Origin: Chitinophaga filiformis
GTDB taxonomy: Bacteria; Bacteroidota; Bacteroidia; Chitinophagales; Chitinophagaceae
Reading direction: 5' to 3'
Assembly (NCBI RefSeq): GCF_021646545.1
Contig: NZ_JAKIRP010000006.1
Coordinates: 62,001 to 126,000, forward strand
DNA length: 64,000 bases
This document shows positions 38,201-47,687 of this stretch, one piece after another. Within the stretch, counting starts at the first letter, position 1. Every line of letters starts with the position of its first letter. The notes under the pieces were generated by a model that saw only the letters and a list, made by a program, of their open reading frames with translations, was not told the origin of the DNA and ran no database searches. The translations under genes and the position numbers were made by a program.

Positions 38201-40672
38201 TATTTTGCCGTCGCCGGCATCTTTACACGAGATGTTGAAGCCGTTATAATTAGAGACTGCGATCGTTGCATCCAGCGCTGCCGGTGGCAATACGATATTG
38301 TAGGTTGCCGCCGCATCTGTTCTGCAACCGCGTGCGTCAGATAACCGCAGCTGATAAGTGCCTGAAGTGGTGATCGGTGTAGTGGCGGTAAAAGGCTGAT
38401 ACGAACCGCCTCCGTCCAATGACCATGAATAGGTATAAACGCCGGTACCTCCTGTGCCTGTCATCGCGATACGTGCTCCGTCTGCCAGACATACGGCGTC
38501 TGTTATTGTTACACCGGTGATCTTCAGTTCAGTCGCAGGCGCTATTACAGCGTCTGCAGATGTCACGGTACAAGCTGTTGCACTGGCATCTGTGATGATC
38601 ACCCTGTAAGTTCCGGCACTCAGTGCTTCGATCTTTGTATCGGTATCAAACCAGAAGCCATTGCCGGTCCATACACCATTCTTCAACTCCTGCCATGTAT
38701 AGCGGTAGTTACCGGAGCCACCACTAACGGTTGCATGCAGCGATGCATCATCTGCTCCGTAACAACTGATGCCTGTTGCCTGTAGCTGTACATTTAGCGG
38801 TGTGCGCTGAAACACGGATACAGCCTGTGTGATCTGGTCGTTACAACCGGCTGCCTGATTTGTCAGCTGAATATTATAAGTACCTGCTTTTAGTCCGCCG
38901 AAAACACCGGTCGTATTTGTTACCGGCGCCATGGCTCCTCCCGACAGTGTGTATGTAAATGCATTACTGCCACCGGCTCCTTTGAATTCAAGACGGCCGT
39001 CAGCACCACCGTTACAACTTACAGAGTCGCGCGACAGCAACTGCAGTGATAATGGCGTTGGTACATTCAGTGTGGCAGGAGCTGACCAACCGGGACAGCC
39101 TGCTACTTCATCATTATACAGCGTAACGGAATAAGTACCTCCAGCCAGTCCGTTAAAGGTATAGGTACCCACCGTTACGGAGCCTGATTGTTGTACCAGT
39201 GTGCCGCTCTTATAAAGCTCATATCTGTATTTCGCAACAGTTGTATTGGCTGTTATGGTGATCGATCCATTCCCCGGTGTATTACACGTTGGCTGTAGAG
39301 TGCTGATCTGGCCGGTCATCTGCACGGGTTGTGTCAGCTCAACAACGAAATTGCCTACTACAACGTTCGGACATTTGCTGTTCCTTACACTGACTTTATA
39401 CTTTCCTGCGGGCAGATTCTGCCACAACATCGCAGCACCCGTACCCGCCTGTTCTGATCTGTAGACGGTATTATCGTCATGCAAAAGCGTGAACAGGTAT
39501 TGGCCGGTCGGATCTCCTCCCGTGGCAGTAATACCTATTGTTCCATCGTTTGCATTATAACAGCTGATATGTTTCCGTTGTGCAGCGTTCTCTGTTACTG
39601 TGATGGCTGGAAATGAAGAGACAGTGAAGACATAACTGGCGAAACAATTCCCTGTTTCTTCTCCGGGATTGACGAACCACAATGAGTATGTATCTTCCGG
39701 AAGGTTATTGATCGATATCTCATCGGATACTGGTACATTCCCCGCACTCTGGGCAATACCATTGCCACAGGTGGTATTTGCCCCTCCCGGGAAACAGGGT
39801 TCCACTGCCGCGCCAGGCCTTAAGATCCAGCGCATATTCGGATAGGCACTGGTTACAGCGCCTGAAGGTACCCTGATAGATCCCATGGATTCTCCCTTAC
39901 AGGTGTTCGTTGTCTGTACCAGGGTCCTGTTCAGCACAGGAGCTGGCGCCAGTATTTCTATGGGGCTGGTAACCGCACTATATGGGGAATAATAGGTTAC
40001 GTTGCTATACTTTGCTTTCACACGGCAACGGAAGCGGACGGATTTTGTACCACCCAGAACTTCAGGGATCTTTTCTGTTGGTTTAAAGAAGACCTCATAG
40101 TCACTGCCGCTGGTCTCTACCTCACTGAGTAGCTGCCATTGTGTACTTCCATTGATCTGATATTCCCATACAACATAAGATTGTACAAAGACATCGGAGA
40201 ACAGGGCCCAGTTTTCAACACTCATCAGATACATGGTTGAATTGCCACAAACGGGCCCCGTTGAACCACTGATCGTGTTAGGCGCAACCATTGCATATGC
40301 CCAGCGGGCACGCAATATATTGTTGTAATTGATGTACGGTCCTACATAAGGGACACTTGATACCGCATTTTTATCATATGGATACACTGCATTCGGATAG
40401 ATCTGGCCAAAAGCAGATGGAGTCGTCACACCGTCTTTTCTGAGCAATGTGAAGGCAGGGGAAGACGCTACTGTTAAAGGCGCTCCGGGAAAGAAGCGAT
40501 AATCCTGACCAAAGCCTATGTTCCCAATAAAAATGTAACTATCAAAGCTATAGCTGGGGTCTATCTGTCCATATAGCGATGTGGTGGTAGACAAGCCTTG
40601 TGCGCCTACCTTATTACCCGCTAAAATGATAACTATTGCTATCAGCCACCTTATTATGTTGCTGATCTTCAT
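35294..40672 (-). CDS. SprB-repeat adhesin-like protein with T9SS sorting domain (1792 aa)
   Basis: After a signal peptide (MKISNIIRWLIAIVIILAG) and a ~330-residue unique region, the protein has 15 tandem SprB-type repeats (~75-90 aa each). Each begins C-x-G-x-x-[DN]-G and continues with an A-x-G-G turn, a Y-[TS]-Y core, an L-x-x-G-x-Y-x-V strand and a final D-x-x-G-C, so paired cysteines bound each unit. The last ~80 residues form a T9SS type A sorting domain (VYMSPNPNNGNFSF ... ATGIFILRI). SprB of Flavobacterium johnsoniae is the mobile gliding adhesin with the same repeat. Here it lies inside a toxin-immunity operon, so a role as filament or target-binding surface fibre is plausible. Confidence 0.9.
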   Translation of the reverse strand: MKISNIIRWLIAIVIILAGNKVGAQGLSTTTSLYGQIDPSYSFDSYIFIGNIGFGQDYRFFPGAPLTVASSPAFTLLRKDGVTTPSAFGQIYPNAVYPYDKNAVSSVPYVGPYINYNNILRARWAYAMVAPNTISGSTGPVCGNSTMYLMSVENWALFSDVFVQSYVVWEYQINGSTQWQLLSEVETSGSDYEVFFKPTEKIPEVLGGTKSVRFRCRVKAKYSNVTYYSPYSAVTSPIEILAPAPVLNRTLVQTTNTCKGESMGSIRVPSGAVTSAYPNMRWILRPGAAVEPCFPGGANTTCGNGIAQSAGNVPVSDEISINNLPEDTYSLWFVNPGEETGNCFASYVFTVSSFPAITVTENAAQRKHISCYNANDGTIGITATGGDPTGQYLFTLLHDDNTVYRSEQAGTGAAMLWQNLPAGKYKVSVRNSKCPNVVVGNFVVELTQPVQMTGQISTLQPTCNTPGNGSITITANTTVAKYRYELYKSGTLVQQSGSVTVGTYTFNGLAGGTYSVTLYNDEVAGCPGWSAPATLNVPTPLSLQLLSRDSVSCNGGADGRLEFKGAGGSNAFTYTLSGGAMAPVTNTTGVFGGLKAGTYNIQLTNQAAGCNDQITQAVSVFQRTPLNVQLQATGISCYGADDASLHATVSGGSGNYRYTWQELKNGVWTGNGFWFDTDTKIEALSAGTYRVIITDASATACTVTSADAVIAPATELKITGVTITDAVCLADGARIAMTGTGGTGVYTYSWSLDGGGSYQPFTATTPITTSGTYQLRLSDARGCRTDAAATYNIVLPPAALDATIAVSNYNGFNISCKDAGDGKITVTATGGNGGAYAGYQYSLNNGAYQSSAVFDHLAAGVYAVKVKDGRGCVVTKNITLMQPALNISVTKNDITCYGASTGSITTNISGGAAPYVLRVNGATATAGVAVQQLPQGTYVINVTDANGCTKDTTIDISYKYPALTIHDAVVSDIVCYGSAGHININAAGGDGVHTFSISNDNWATSDNYVNGANLQAGNYKLRLTDGQGCTTNYPDDLLITAPAAPLSFTATLSDYNGFNISCAGGSNGYANISASGGNGAAYSGYTYALDNNPYTNASLVEQINAGTHVLRVKDGRGCVVSNTFNFTQSAAAISLALVSKQDVTCAYVPAGSFTVAGSGGVGALQYSIDNRNWQSGATFSGLAAGTYTVMVKDLNSCGTSLTVQVGTTNPAIVIDNITARDIICYGQKGSIQITAHGGTGALTNEYAWNGGNYDHTFNNNTTLEEGTYTIRVKDAAGCYSRVSNPIKITAPATALNATITTSDYHGVAISCYGLADGRININAAGGNGANYAGYRYSINNSAFSNNNSYANLAAGNYTVKVIDGRGCELSRQLGLSQPAAALSLAVSSKEDLPCGANPTGKITLNATGGTGPYTYTSGNNNWQNAPVFTNLPAADYALQVKDINGCTATTNTSIKAMYPAINSASVVTPVSCNGLSDGALTINVTGGDGRYTYEWNVTGVSGNKLQQLSAGTYTVKVTDGAGCFRSFTNTVPQPVALSMEVSAPAICDGVNNGTIDATVNGGTRPYKYALNNSSWLTSGSFTQIEAGRYNIKVQDAHGCEVAKDFEITKLNTKPYVNFLVASRRNAFDTLIIKDISLPAPESITWSYSPEATLLGYDNGIPLIKFASPGNYWVAMTATFGTCTYSERKDLQISPYDPLAGPVYTQPVGVIDTVYMSPNPNNGNFSFTVKLNRKQRIVAYVYDLNGIVADKRQYAPTLQVDDKFSIGSGATGIFILRIITESESKDIRFIISR

Positions 40673-40683
40673 CTGCTACTGAT

Positions 40684-42756
40684 TTAAAATTTAACCTCTA
40701 CCACCTTGCTCATTTCTGCTTTGACATCCCCTTTCATCACAGCGGTGATCTTATATTTATAGATGTTACCAAGGAATACCTCGTTGTCTGTCCATTGTTG
40801 TTTATCACCTTCTGCGGTAGTGTACAGAATAAAAGGATTATCATTCTTGGCGCGGTAGATCCGGAATTGTTTCACGTCAGGCTGATTGTACTGCCAGCTG
40901 AGTTCCACCTGTTTCTTTTCTTTATTAACTACCCCTTTCAAGCCCTTGATGGCCACACGTTTACCTGATTCAAACCAGATATCGCCACTTAGTTCTTTTG
41001 CACAATTGCCGGCATCGTCGTACACTTCCAGTTCATAGTAATAAGTGTTACCCATTACCAATACCGTATCGATATAACTTTCACGCCTGGTAGCGGTATC
41101 CCATACCGCTACCTGCCTGCGGCTGCTGTCTTTTACATTGACACTGTAGAGACCATATTTTACTACGTCGGCACTGGAGCTGTTGATCCATTGCAGGACG
41201 ATAGCGTGCAGGCTGTCTGACCTGTAAGCCTTTGTGATCACCGGCCGTGAAGGTGCTATCGTATCAGGTCTTTTCAGCATTACATATGGTGAGTATTCTG
41301 AAGGGTTGTAGTTCTTATCTACTGCGATCACTTTGTAAAACACATGGTGCGTAAGTGTATGCAGTGTAACTGTATCTGTGAAGCCGGGTGTTTCCAGTAT
41401 TTCACGGGTCACTTCCACAAACTCTTCCCTGGTGCTGTTAGCCCTGAAGACCCTGTAACCACGGAGATCCTGCTCAGTATTTTTTGCCCACTGTAAAGTG
41501 ACAATACCCACTGAGTCGATCTTACCTGCCAGCCCTGCGGGCACCGCAGGCGGCGTGCTATCTATCAGCTGTGCGAAGTAGGGGAATGAATAAATGGCTT
41601 TACCACTCTTCGTGATCCCTTTGATGCGATAGTAGTTTGACACCAATGGTTGATTGTCGGTATAGGTAGTTGCGGTTCCCTTCAGGGTTGCCAAAGGGCT
41701 GAAAGGCCCGGTACCTTTATCTGAACGGGAGATGATCACTTTGTCCAGCTGACGGGATAACTTACCCGGTAATGACCATTGCAGGGAGATCTTTTTGTTG
41801 TCTACTACAATGATGGTATCCATCACGGGCACGTCAGCAACTGCCGGCACCCCTATGCCTTCTACTGTATGTGACCAGGGCCCGTATTCACCGAAAGGCG
41901 TAATACCACGTACCCGGTACGTATATCTGTTGTCATTATCCGGCAGGGAATCCTGATAATAGGAGAAGCCGTTCTTATCCGCTGAAGTGGGCAGTATCGG
42001 CAGGTCAGACACCGGTTTGAAGTTCTTTCCATCCACCGCACGTTCTACATTATAAGCGCTGTACATGCCCCGGCTGAATTTGGTGAGCCAGCCTAATGTA
42101 GCAGTACTGTCGCCACAAACGATAGCCAGTTCGAGCGGTTTTGAAAGGACCACCGGTTCATCCAGCGATGCTATTATAAATGCAGTATCGATAACGAGGT
42201 TCTTTGGCTGCTGAGCCGGTGCGATACGGTAAGCATACCGCTCTCCTTTCTTTACACCGGCATCTTCAAAGTAGAGACCTGCGCTCTGCGCTGCATTGAT
42301 GGAAAGGTCGCACGACAGCAGGGCCATCGCCATACGCCAGTCGTTCGTATTCTTACTTTCCAGATAGGCGCCAAAGCCTTTTTCAGGCGTGACCTTTTTA
42401 CCATCTTCTCCATAGATCAGCTCCGCAACAATGGCGATACGATCATCCTTCTCTGCCAGCGCTTCCATGCGTTGTAAGGTATATGGCTTTAATGGCTGCG
42501 GGGTCAGCATGACAGCTTTCGGCTGACTGACCAGCGCTCCGTTGGAAGAGATAGTGAATCGCTCAACGGTGTAACCATATTTATTTCCGATCTCCCAGGC
42601 TATATAGCTGGCGGGCGACCAGCGTAAGCGGATCTTCCCGTCTTTGGGATCGGCTATTCCCACTATCTTATGTTCATTATCCTGTGCATAGGAAATACCT
42701 GTGCTGCAAAACAACATCATCACGGACGTCAAAAGGGGTACTAGGATACGACGCAT
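40684..42756 (-). CDS. Exported fibronectin type III repeat protein (690 aa)
   Basis: Signal peptide MRRILVPLLTSVMMLFCSTG, cleaved near SYAQ. The mature part contains about four to five FN3-like modules recognisable by the recurrent I-x-L-x-W pattern (KIRLRWSPAS, KISLQWSLPG, IVTLQWAKN, AIVLQWINSS, QVELSWQYN) and a closing Y-x-Y-x-V or Y-Y-x-V strand. There are no catalytic motifs. FN3 arrays serve as spacers or protein-binding modules on surface proteins. It is 11 bp before the SprB-repeat gene and 5 bp after the first gene of the operon, so it is a component of the same complex. Confidence 0.8.
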   Translation of the reverse strand: MRRILVPLLTSVMMLFCSTGISYAQDNEHKIVGIADPKDGKIRLRWSPASYIAWEIGNKYGYTVERFTISSNGALVSQPKAVMLTPQPLKPYTLQRMEALAEKDDRIAIVAELIYGEDGKKVTPEKGFGAYLESKNTNDWRMAMALLSCDLSINAAQSAGLYFEDAGVKKGERYAYRIAPAQQPKNLVIDTAFIIASLDEPVVLSKPLELAIVCGDSTATLGWLTKFSRGMYSAYNVERAVDGKNFKPVSDLPILPTSADKNGFSYYQDSLPDNDNRYTYRVRGITPFGEYGPWSHTVEGIGVPAVADVPVMDTIIVVDNKKISLQWSLPGKLSRQLDKVIISRSDKGTGPFSPLATLKGTATTYTDNQPLVSNYYRIKGITKSGKAIYSFPYFAQLIDSTPPAVPAGLAGKIDSVGIVTLQWAKNTEQDLRGYRVFRANSTREEFVEVTREILETPGFTDTVTLHTLTHHVFYKVIAVDKNYNPSEYSPYVMLKRPDTIAPSRPVITKAYRSDSLHAIVLQWINSSSADVVKYGLYSVNVKDSSRRQVAVWDTATRRESYIDTVLVMGNTYYYELEVYDDAGNCAKELSGDIWFESGKRVAIKGLKGVVNKEKKQVELSWQYNQPDVKQFRIYRAKNDNPFILYTTAEGDKQQWTDNEVFLGNIYKYKITAVMKGDVKAEMSKVVEVKF

Positions 42757-42761
42757 GTCAG

Positions 42762-45700
42762 TTATAATTTATAGTAGATATTCTTTGTTACTGTTGATGT
42801 GATCTGGTTTGTACCTGGTAAGCGGTATTGCAGTTCCACAGGATAATTAATATTACCCTGCAGGTCGGGGAATGTATACCGTAACAGGCTGCTGGCCCGT
42901 GTACCTGCGTATCCGTTCACGTACAATCTGCCTGCTTTCGTGATCAGTTCCATGTAATCTTCATGTGCGGTGAAAGGCACATAGTACATGAACCGGCATG
43001 AACCGGGTTTTACAGGTGCTACCCCATCGCTCACATGATTGCTTTCCAGCTGGTAATAGTTGTTATCGTTGTTGTATAAACGCACCGATTCCAATGGCGG
43101 TATACCTCCGGTAGTAGCCGGATCACGGGCCAGGGTCATTGATGATTCGAATGGATAACCGTTATACAGTAATGGCAGGATCTTGTTCTGTAACCATTCA
43201 TTGTTGGTGCCTGCTTTCAGCAGGATGAGCGGTTTGGTTGACCAGGTAGCATCTCCGCTGATATCAAACCTATCGAAGGTTTCTGCTGTAGTAAAGCGCG
43301 TACCGATCACCGTCACATAACCGGTTGCAACATCCCAGAGGTCTTGTGCGCCCGTCACTGCGTTCATCTTTTCTGCGAAGGTGCTGTACTTGCTGGTGCG
43401 GAAGTTGTATGCGATCAGTTCTTTATCTGCGTCAGAGTTAGCGGTACCTTTCAGGGCAGTTTGTGTGATGGTGGTGCTGTCGCCCTGATCACCCACATCT
43501 GTCTTTTCTATCCTGGTTACGTTGTTGGCAGCCTTTTCTCCATCCAGTGATGCACGGATGATGTTATAGGTATAGATCATTTCCTTCGACAGATCTGCAG
43601 GGATATCAAAGTTGACCTGTACAGCTGCTTCATCATAAGAGACAGTGCTTGCGGACACCTGTTTCTGCGCAGATGTGAAAGCTGCGGTCACACTGTAGCT
43701 TTTTCCTTCATCATCTGTTTTTCTGAACAGTTTAGGCTGACCATATTTCAGTTTGATGTATCCTTTTTTGTATTCTCCCGGCAGGAAGTTGTACTGAGCT
43801 CTGACAGGGTAAGCATAGGCAACGTTCTCCCAGCTGATGGTCTTAGGTTCTTCACCTGTAGTGAAGGTGCTGGATTTCACTTCATAATCAATATTGCGGC
43901 CATCGCTCTTCAATGCATCCCAGGCAGCGCCGTTCTGTTTTTCGAAGTGGATTTTTGCAGATGCGGTCAGCGTGCTTTCTCCCGGCAGGATATCGCGCTG
44001 GTTGAGCGATGCAGACATACCATCAGGATTTACCACGACGTTGCCGGCAATCTGTGCGCTACCATTCATCAATTTCACTTCATCCAATCTTACACGGTAG
44101 GTTGCTACTTCGTCGTATTCATTCATCATAGAGAATGGTTTCTCTATCGCGAGGTTGAAGGCCACCTGTGGTGATGAGAACACGCTGACATCAGTACCCT
44201 GATCGTCCGGCTTGATATCACTGATCACTTCTATGTTGATCTCCTTCCCACCTACGATCTCACATTGAGACCCCAGTTCTACTTTGATGTTGGCAGTACC
44301 TTTCACGATACCACCCAGCACAGAATATTTTACGCCCACCATCCCTCTGAACCAGGAAGGATTTGGCAGTTTAGCCTGTAACAATACGGCTGCAGATAAT
44401 TTAGCGATAGAGAATCCTCTTTTCTTCCCGAAGACCTTCACACGGATCCCTACGTCGCCCTTCAGGTAGGCATACGCTTGTCCGGAAGCATACCATCCGT
44501 TGAAACCGAGCGGGCTGTTGCTGCCTTTACACCTGGCTTCTCCGTAGTTACGCAGGAGGATATCGGCGCCAGCACCTATGGCAAACTCACCATAGACACC
44601 ATAATCAAATGAGAATCCTGTTTTGAAATGTGCGCCGAAGCCGAACCCTTTACCGGTGCTCATGGTGTTTTCCATGGCCATGAAGTCGGTATTCACATCA
44701 TCAAACACTTCGCTTACTTCTACAGGTACCTGCGGCATATCTTCCACTTTCGATCCCATCATGAAGTAGCTTCTTACTTCTGCTACACCAGCGACGGAGA
44801 GACCATTCATCTGTGAAGGACGGCCCACGTATAAGTACCAGTCGTCTGGTCCAATATGTATGACAGACTCTCCTACCAGTCCCCGTTCGTTCACTCCTTT
44901 TATTACACCGAGGATGTTGATATAGGTTTTCAGGCTTGCATCGAAGGTGCTGTTGACGTTGTCAAAGCGCATCTTGAACTGTACCCATACCGGTGCAGCT
45001 TCATCTTCTTTCGCTTCGTTCTTGCTCTTGGCCTTGAGGGCTTCATGCATCAGGTAACCAGCTCCATCAAACTGTGCGTAACGGAAACCTCCATTCGTTC
45101 CAAACTGAACTTCCAGCGCGAGATTGGCATTTACGACCACCTCTGTAGTGAGTGCCAGAGAGACACCTCCCATGAAACCGAGGCCTGCATCTTTGGAGGG
45201 TACATACTGGAAGATCTCGTTGACATCCTTCAGGCCTCCTTTCTTATCTATGGCGTTCCTGGAGTCGTAAGGGTCAAAGTTGGCCGGACGTTCCATGTGG
45301 TATGACATACCTCCCATCAGACCGGTGATCTGTAACATTGGCGGCAGCGGGATCCTGACACCGATATAGGCATCCACGTGCCAGTAGCGGTAATCGTCCT
45401 TGGAGCCGAAATAGGCCGTAGCTTTTGCTTTCGGGATCGGTCCGGGCAGGGCGAAGTCGAGTGTACCTCTGAAGCCGTTACCATATACAGGATGATCATC
45501 AAAGAGTGTGATGATACCATGCATCTGGAAGGCCATGACTTTTACTGTCAGGTCGATATCACTAACCGTTACTTTGTCCAGCTTCCATTTTGTATCTGTC
45601 TTTTCAACAGCTGCTCCATTCACCATCACTTTTTCCCTGATCTCTTCCTGGGCAGCTGTAACGGTAAATCCGGCGCTTCCACTGAAGCCTTTATCACCGG

Positions 45701-47180
45701 AGTTCATAAAGTTCAGCTTCACCGTAGCACCTACGGCTACCTTTCCTTCAGAAATACCTAGGCTAAGGTCATCAAAGCTGATCGGGAAGCCGCTCATCTT
45801 TGAGCCGCCATCTCCGGCTGATTCGAACGAGAACGTGCCACTATGTACATAGGGCTTCTGTGTGGAAAGAGTGAGGTCTTCGAAGGCAACGCCTTTTACG
45901 TTCAGGACACTCTTGTTAAGTTCTACTTTACCTGTGAGGGTTGCTTTCGGAATGAAGTCTTTATCTGTTTTGGTCACTTCGATGCGGCAGTCCTTGTTCA
46001 GGGTGATGTTACCGGCAAAGAAGGCATATGTTTTATCTACAGTAGTTGCTAAAGCGAAAGAGTAATAGGTATCACTGCCGCGCATGCTGACAGCTGCATC
46101 ATAATTCAACGGGTCGTCGCCGAGGAAGCCTATTTTCAGTTGTCCACCCAGTGAACCGCCGTTCAGTTTGTTCTTACTGAAGCTCAATCCTACTTTCTCG
46201 ATAGACATTGGCCAGCCGCCTGCGCTGGCATCTCCCAGCTTAACGATGTTCTCGGCTGCGATGTTACCACTTACTCCCTGATCGTCTATGATGAAGTTGG
46301 AGACCGTTACCTTAGGTCGTCCACTTTTCGCCGCTACTTGTTGCGGTAATCCCACTTCCAGCTCCTGCAGGTAGAATCCTCTCCACAGGTCAGGGCTGGA
46401 AGGATCGTCCAGCATATCCGCAGTTACATTCAATCCTGAAGGGTTGGCGAGGTCACTCATATCCACCACGGCATGCTTCACTTTAAAGTTGAAGTCTTTC
46501 AGGCCCTTGATACGGAAAGCGGGAATATTGATATCGGCCATGATATTGCTGATATCTTTGGCAGCATTGATAGTGAGGTCTGCGCGTACGGCAGTCTGTG
46601 AAGGATCATCGGGCTCAAGCCATCCCTTATCAAATTCGAACATCCCTTTCAGGCTGACCGATTTGAAGCCGTTACAGTCCCATTCCACGAAGTTGGTGCC
46701 GTCTCCGGGGAAGGTGAGTTCAACATGCTCGTTGATGTTCACTTCCTGGTCGTTGAGCAGCATCAATTTGGTGGAATTCCCTACACCTACTCCTCCCGGC
46801 GTAAAGGCTATATCTTTTCCCCCGAATATCAGCTCCCGGGTAGTACCGGGGAAAGTAAAGCGGAAATAAGCGCTCAGGTAGGCTCCCTGAGGCGTCATGC
46901 GAATACTGTCAATGGCAATGACGTAGACCTTGCCGTTTATTTCACGGACAAGCCCCACAGGCAATGTGCCCAGTGATTCGTCGGTCAGGAAATTGATAAA
47001 CTTGTTCTTTTCCTTGATCTTATTGAACACGCTAACAGCATGATCTGCAAGGCTTTCTTTGGCCGTGTCTTGTGGAAGAGCGGCTGTGGAATGTGCGGCG
47101 TTAACGTAAACAGGCCACAATAAGAGCAGTAACAGTGAAAATACTGTCAGTCGTAGGACAGGTACAGGGTGGTGCTTCAT
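42762..47180 (-). CDS. Large exported beta-rich protein, first gene of the toxin operon (1472 aa)
   Basis: Not recognised as a known family. The signal peptide is MKHHPVPVLRLTVFSLLLLLL. The rest is a long beta-rich chain with repeated blocks of the type 'GKDIAFTPGGVGVG', 'GKVELNKSVLNVKG' and 'GTVSF/GTFSF', compatible with a repetitive beta-solenoid or beta-sandwich array. A glycine/aromatic-rich central section (~580-920: YFGSKDDYRYWHVDAYIGVRIPLPP, FGFGAHFKTGFSFDYGVYG) looks like surface or barrel strands. No sorting domain or catalytic motif is seen. The putative promoter of the whole operon lies 40 bp upstream. Its length and location argue for a structural role in the surface assembly that carries the toxin. 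Confidence 0.65.
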   Translation of the reverse strand: MKHHPVPVLRLTVFSLLLLLLWPVYVNAAHSTAALPQDTAKESLADHAVSVFNKIKEKNKFINFLTDESLGTLPVGLVREINGKVYVIAIDSIRMTPQGAYLSAYFRFTFPGTTRELIFGGKDIAFTPGGVGVGNSTKLMLLNDQEVNINEHVELTFPGDGTNFVEWDCNGFKSVSLKGMFEFDKGWLEPDDPSQTAVRADLTINAAKDISNIMADINIPAFRIKGLKDFNFKVKHAVVDMSDLANPSGLNVTADMLDDPSSPDLWRGFYLQELEVGLPQQVAAKSGRPKVTVSNFIIDDQGVSGNIAAENIVKLGDASAGGWPMSIEKVGLSFSKNKLNGGSLGGQLKIGFLGDDPLNYDAAVSMRGSDTYYSFALATTVDKTYAFFAGNITLNKDCRIEVTKTDKDFIPKATLTGKVELNKSVLNVKGVAFEDLTLSTQKPYVHSGTFSFESAGDGGSKMSGFPISFDDLSLGISEGKVAVGATVKLNFMNSGDKGFSGSAGFTVTAAQEEIREKVMVNGAAVEKTDTKWKLDKVTVSDIDLTVKVMAFQMHGIITLFDDHPVYGNGFRGTLDFALPGPIPKAKATAYFGSKDDYRYWHVDAYIGVRIPLPPMLQITGLMGGMSYHMERPANFDPYDSRNAIDKKGGLKDVNEIFQYVPSKDAGLGFMGGVSLALTTEVVVNANLALEVQFGTNGGFRYAQFDGAGYLMHEALKAKSKNEAKEDEAAPVWVQFKMRFDNVNSTFDASLKTYINILGVIKGVNERGLVGESVIHIGPDDWYLYVGRPSQMNGLSVAGVAEVRSYFMMGSKVEDMPQVPVEVSEVFDDVNTDFMAMENTMSTGKGFGFGAHFKTGFSFDYGVYGEFAIGAGADILLRNYGEARCKGSNSPLGFNGWYASGQAYAYLKGDVGIRVKVFGKKRGFSIAKLSAAVLLQAKLPNPSWFRGMVGVKYSVLGGIVKGTANIKVELGSQCEIVGGKEINIEVISDIKPDDQGTDVSVFSSPQVAFNLAIEKPFSMMNEYDEVATYRVRLDEVKLMNGSAQIAGNVVVNPDGMSASLNQRDILPGESTLTASAKIHFEKQNGAAWDALKSDGRNIDYEVKSSTFTTGEEPKTISWENVAYAYPVRAQYNFLPGEYKKGYIKLKYGQPKLFRKTDDEGKSYSVTAAFTSAQKQVSASTVSYDEAAVQVNFDIPADLSKEMIYTYNIIRASLDGEKAANNVTRIEKTDVGDQGDSTTITQTALKGTANSDADKELIAYNFRTSKYSTFAEKMNAVTGAQDLWDVATGYVTVIGTRFTTAETFDRFDISGDATWSTKPLILLKAGTNNEWLQNKILPLLYNGYPFESSMTLARDPATTGGIPPLESVRLYNNDNNYYQLESNHVSDGVAPVKPGSCRFMYYVPFTAHEDYMELITKAGRLYVNGYAGTRASSLLRYTFPDLQGNINYPVELQYRLPGTNQITSTVTKNIYYKL

Positions 47181-47687
47181 CGGTCAACGGGTGGGTGTCC
47201 CTTAATATTAACAATAAAACAAATGTAACTATTTATCGCCCATATTAAAATTTTTTGTTCAATGTTAACTTAATTTAATATGGTTATTCTTTAAGAGGCT
47301 GATTTTCAAATACACAGAGAATAAAAACTCCCAAATTCCTTCATAATTGAACCGTCTCGCACCCAGGGTACAACAGCCTGCCGTGTGCTCATATCTTTCG
47401 GAGGGGGCCAATCGGTGGAATATGTCTTTACGGGATGTCCTGTCGAAAGAACAACGCAGCCCGCCAATGGCGGGCTGATTGCAGCAAATGATTCCATTAT
47501 GAGGTAATATATTGCTAATATAGTTTTGTCACGACCTGAGGTGGGTTACGTGAGTACGCTTTATACATGCTTCATACATGCCTTATACATGCCTTTGGGT
47601 TGGACTTAAGTTGAACTTATAAGCAGACATCCTACCGGAGTATTTATGGGAACAATGCTTGCCACCCCGGTAAAATGCCTGCAATCA
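47181..47687. other. Intergenic region upstream of the toxin operon
   Basis: About 500 bp without a supported gene. The right part holds a perfect hairpin, CAGCCCGCC (47457-47465) with GGCGGGCTG (47469-47477), not followed by a T run. An open frame on the minus strand (47306-47497) covers it but has no signal or family character. A repeated CATGC/ATACATGC pattern (47565-47591) is visible. I see nothing else recognisable. Confidence 0.5.
47220..47227 (-). promoter_or_regulatory. -7 element of the toxin operon promoter
   Basis: TACATTTG on the minus strand is an exact TAnnTTTG box, 39 bp before the ATG of the 1472-aa gene. A TTTTAA stretch sits 18 nt upstream in the -33 position (weak match to TTTG). 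Confidence 0.5.

Noticed and set aside
35900..39500. Regularly spaced repeats that could suggest a CRISPR array
   Set aside because: The repeat units are long protein-coding SprB repeats (~75-90 residues), in frame, with diverged sequence.
47306..47497. Open frame of 63 codons upstream of the toxin operon
   Set aside because: No signal, motif or Bacteroidota-type promoter; it crosses a palindrome, which explains the open frame.
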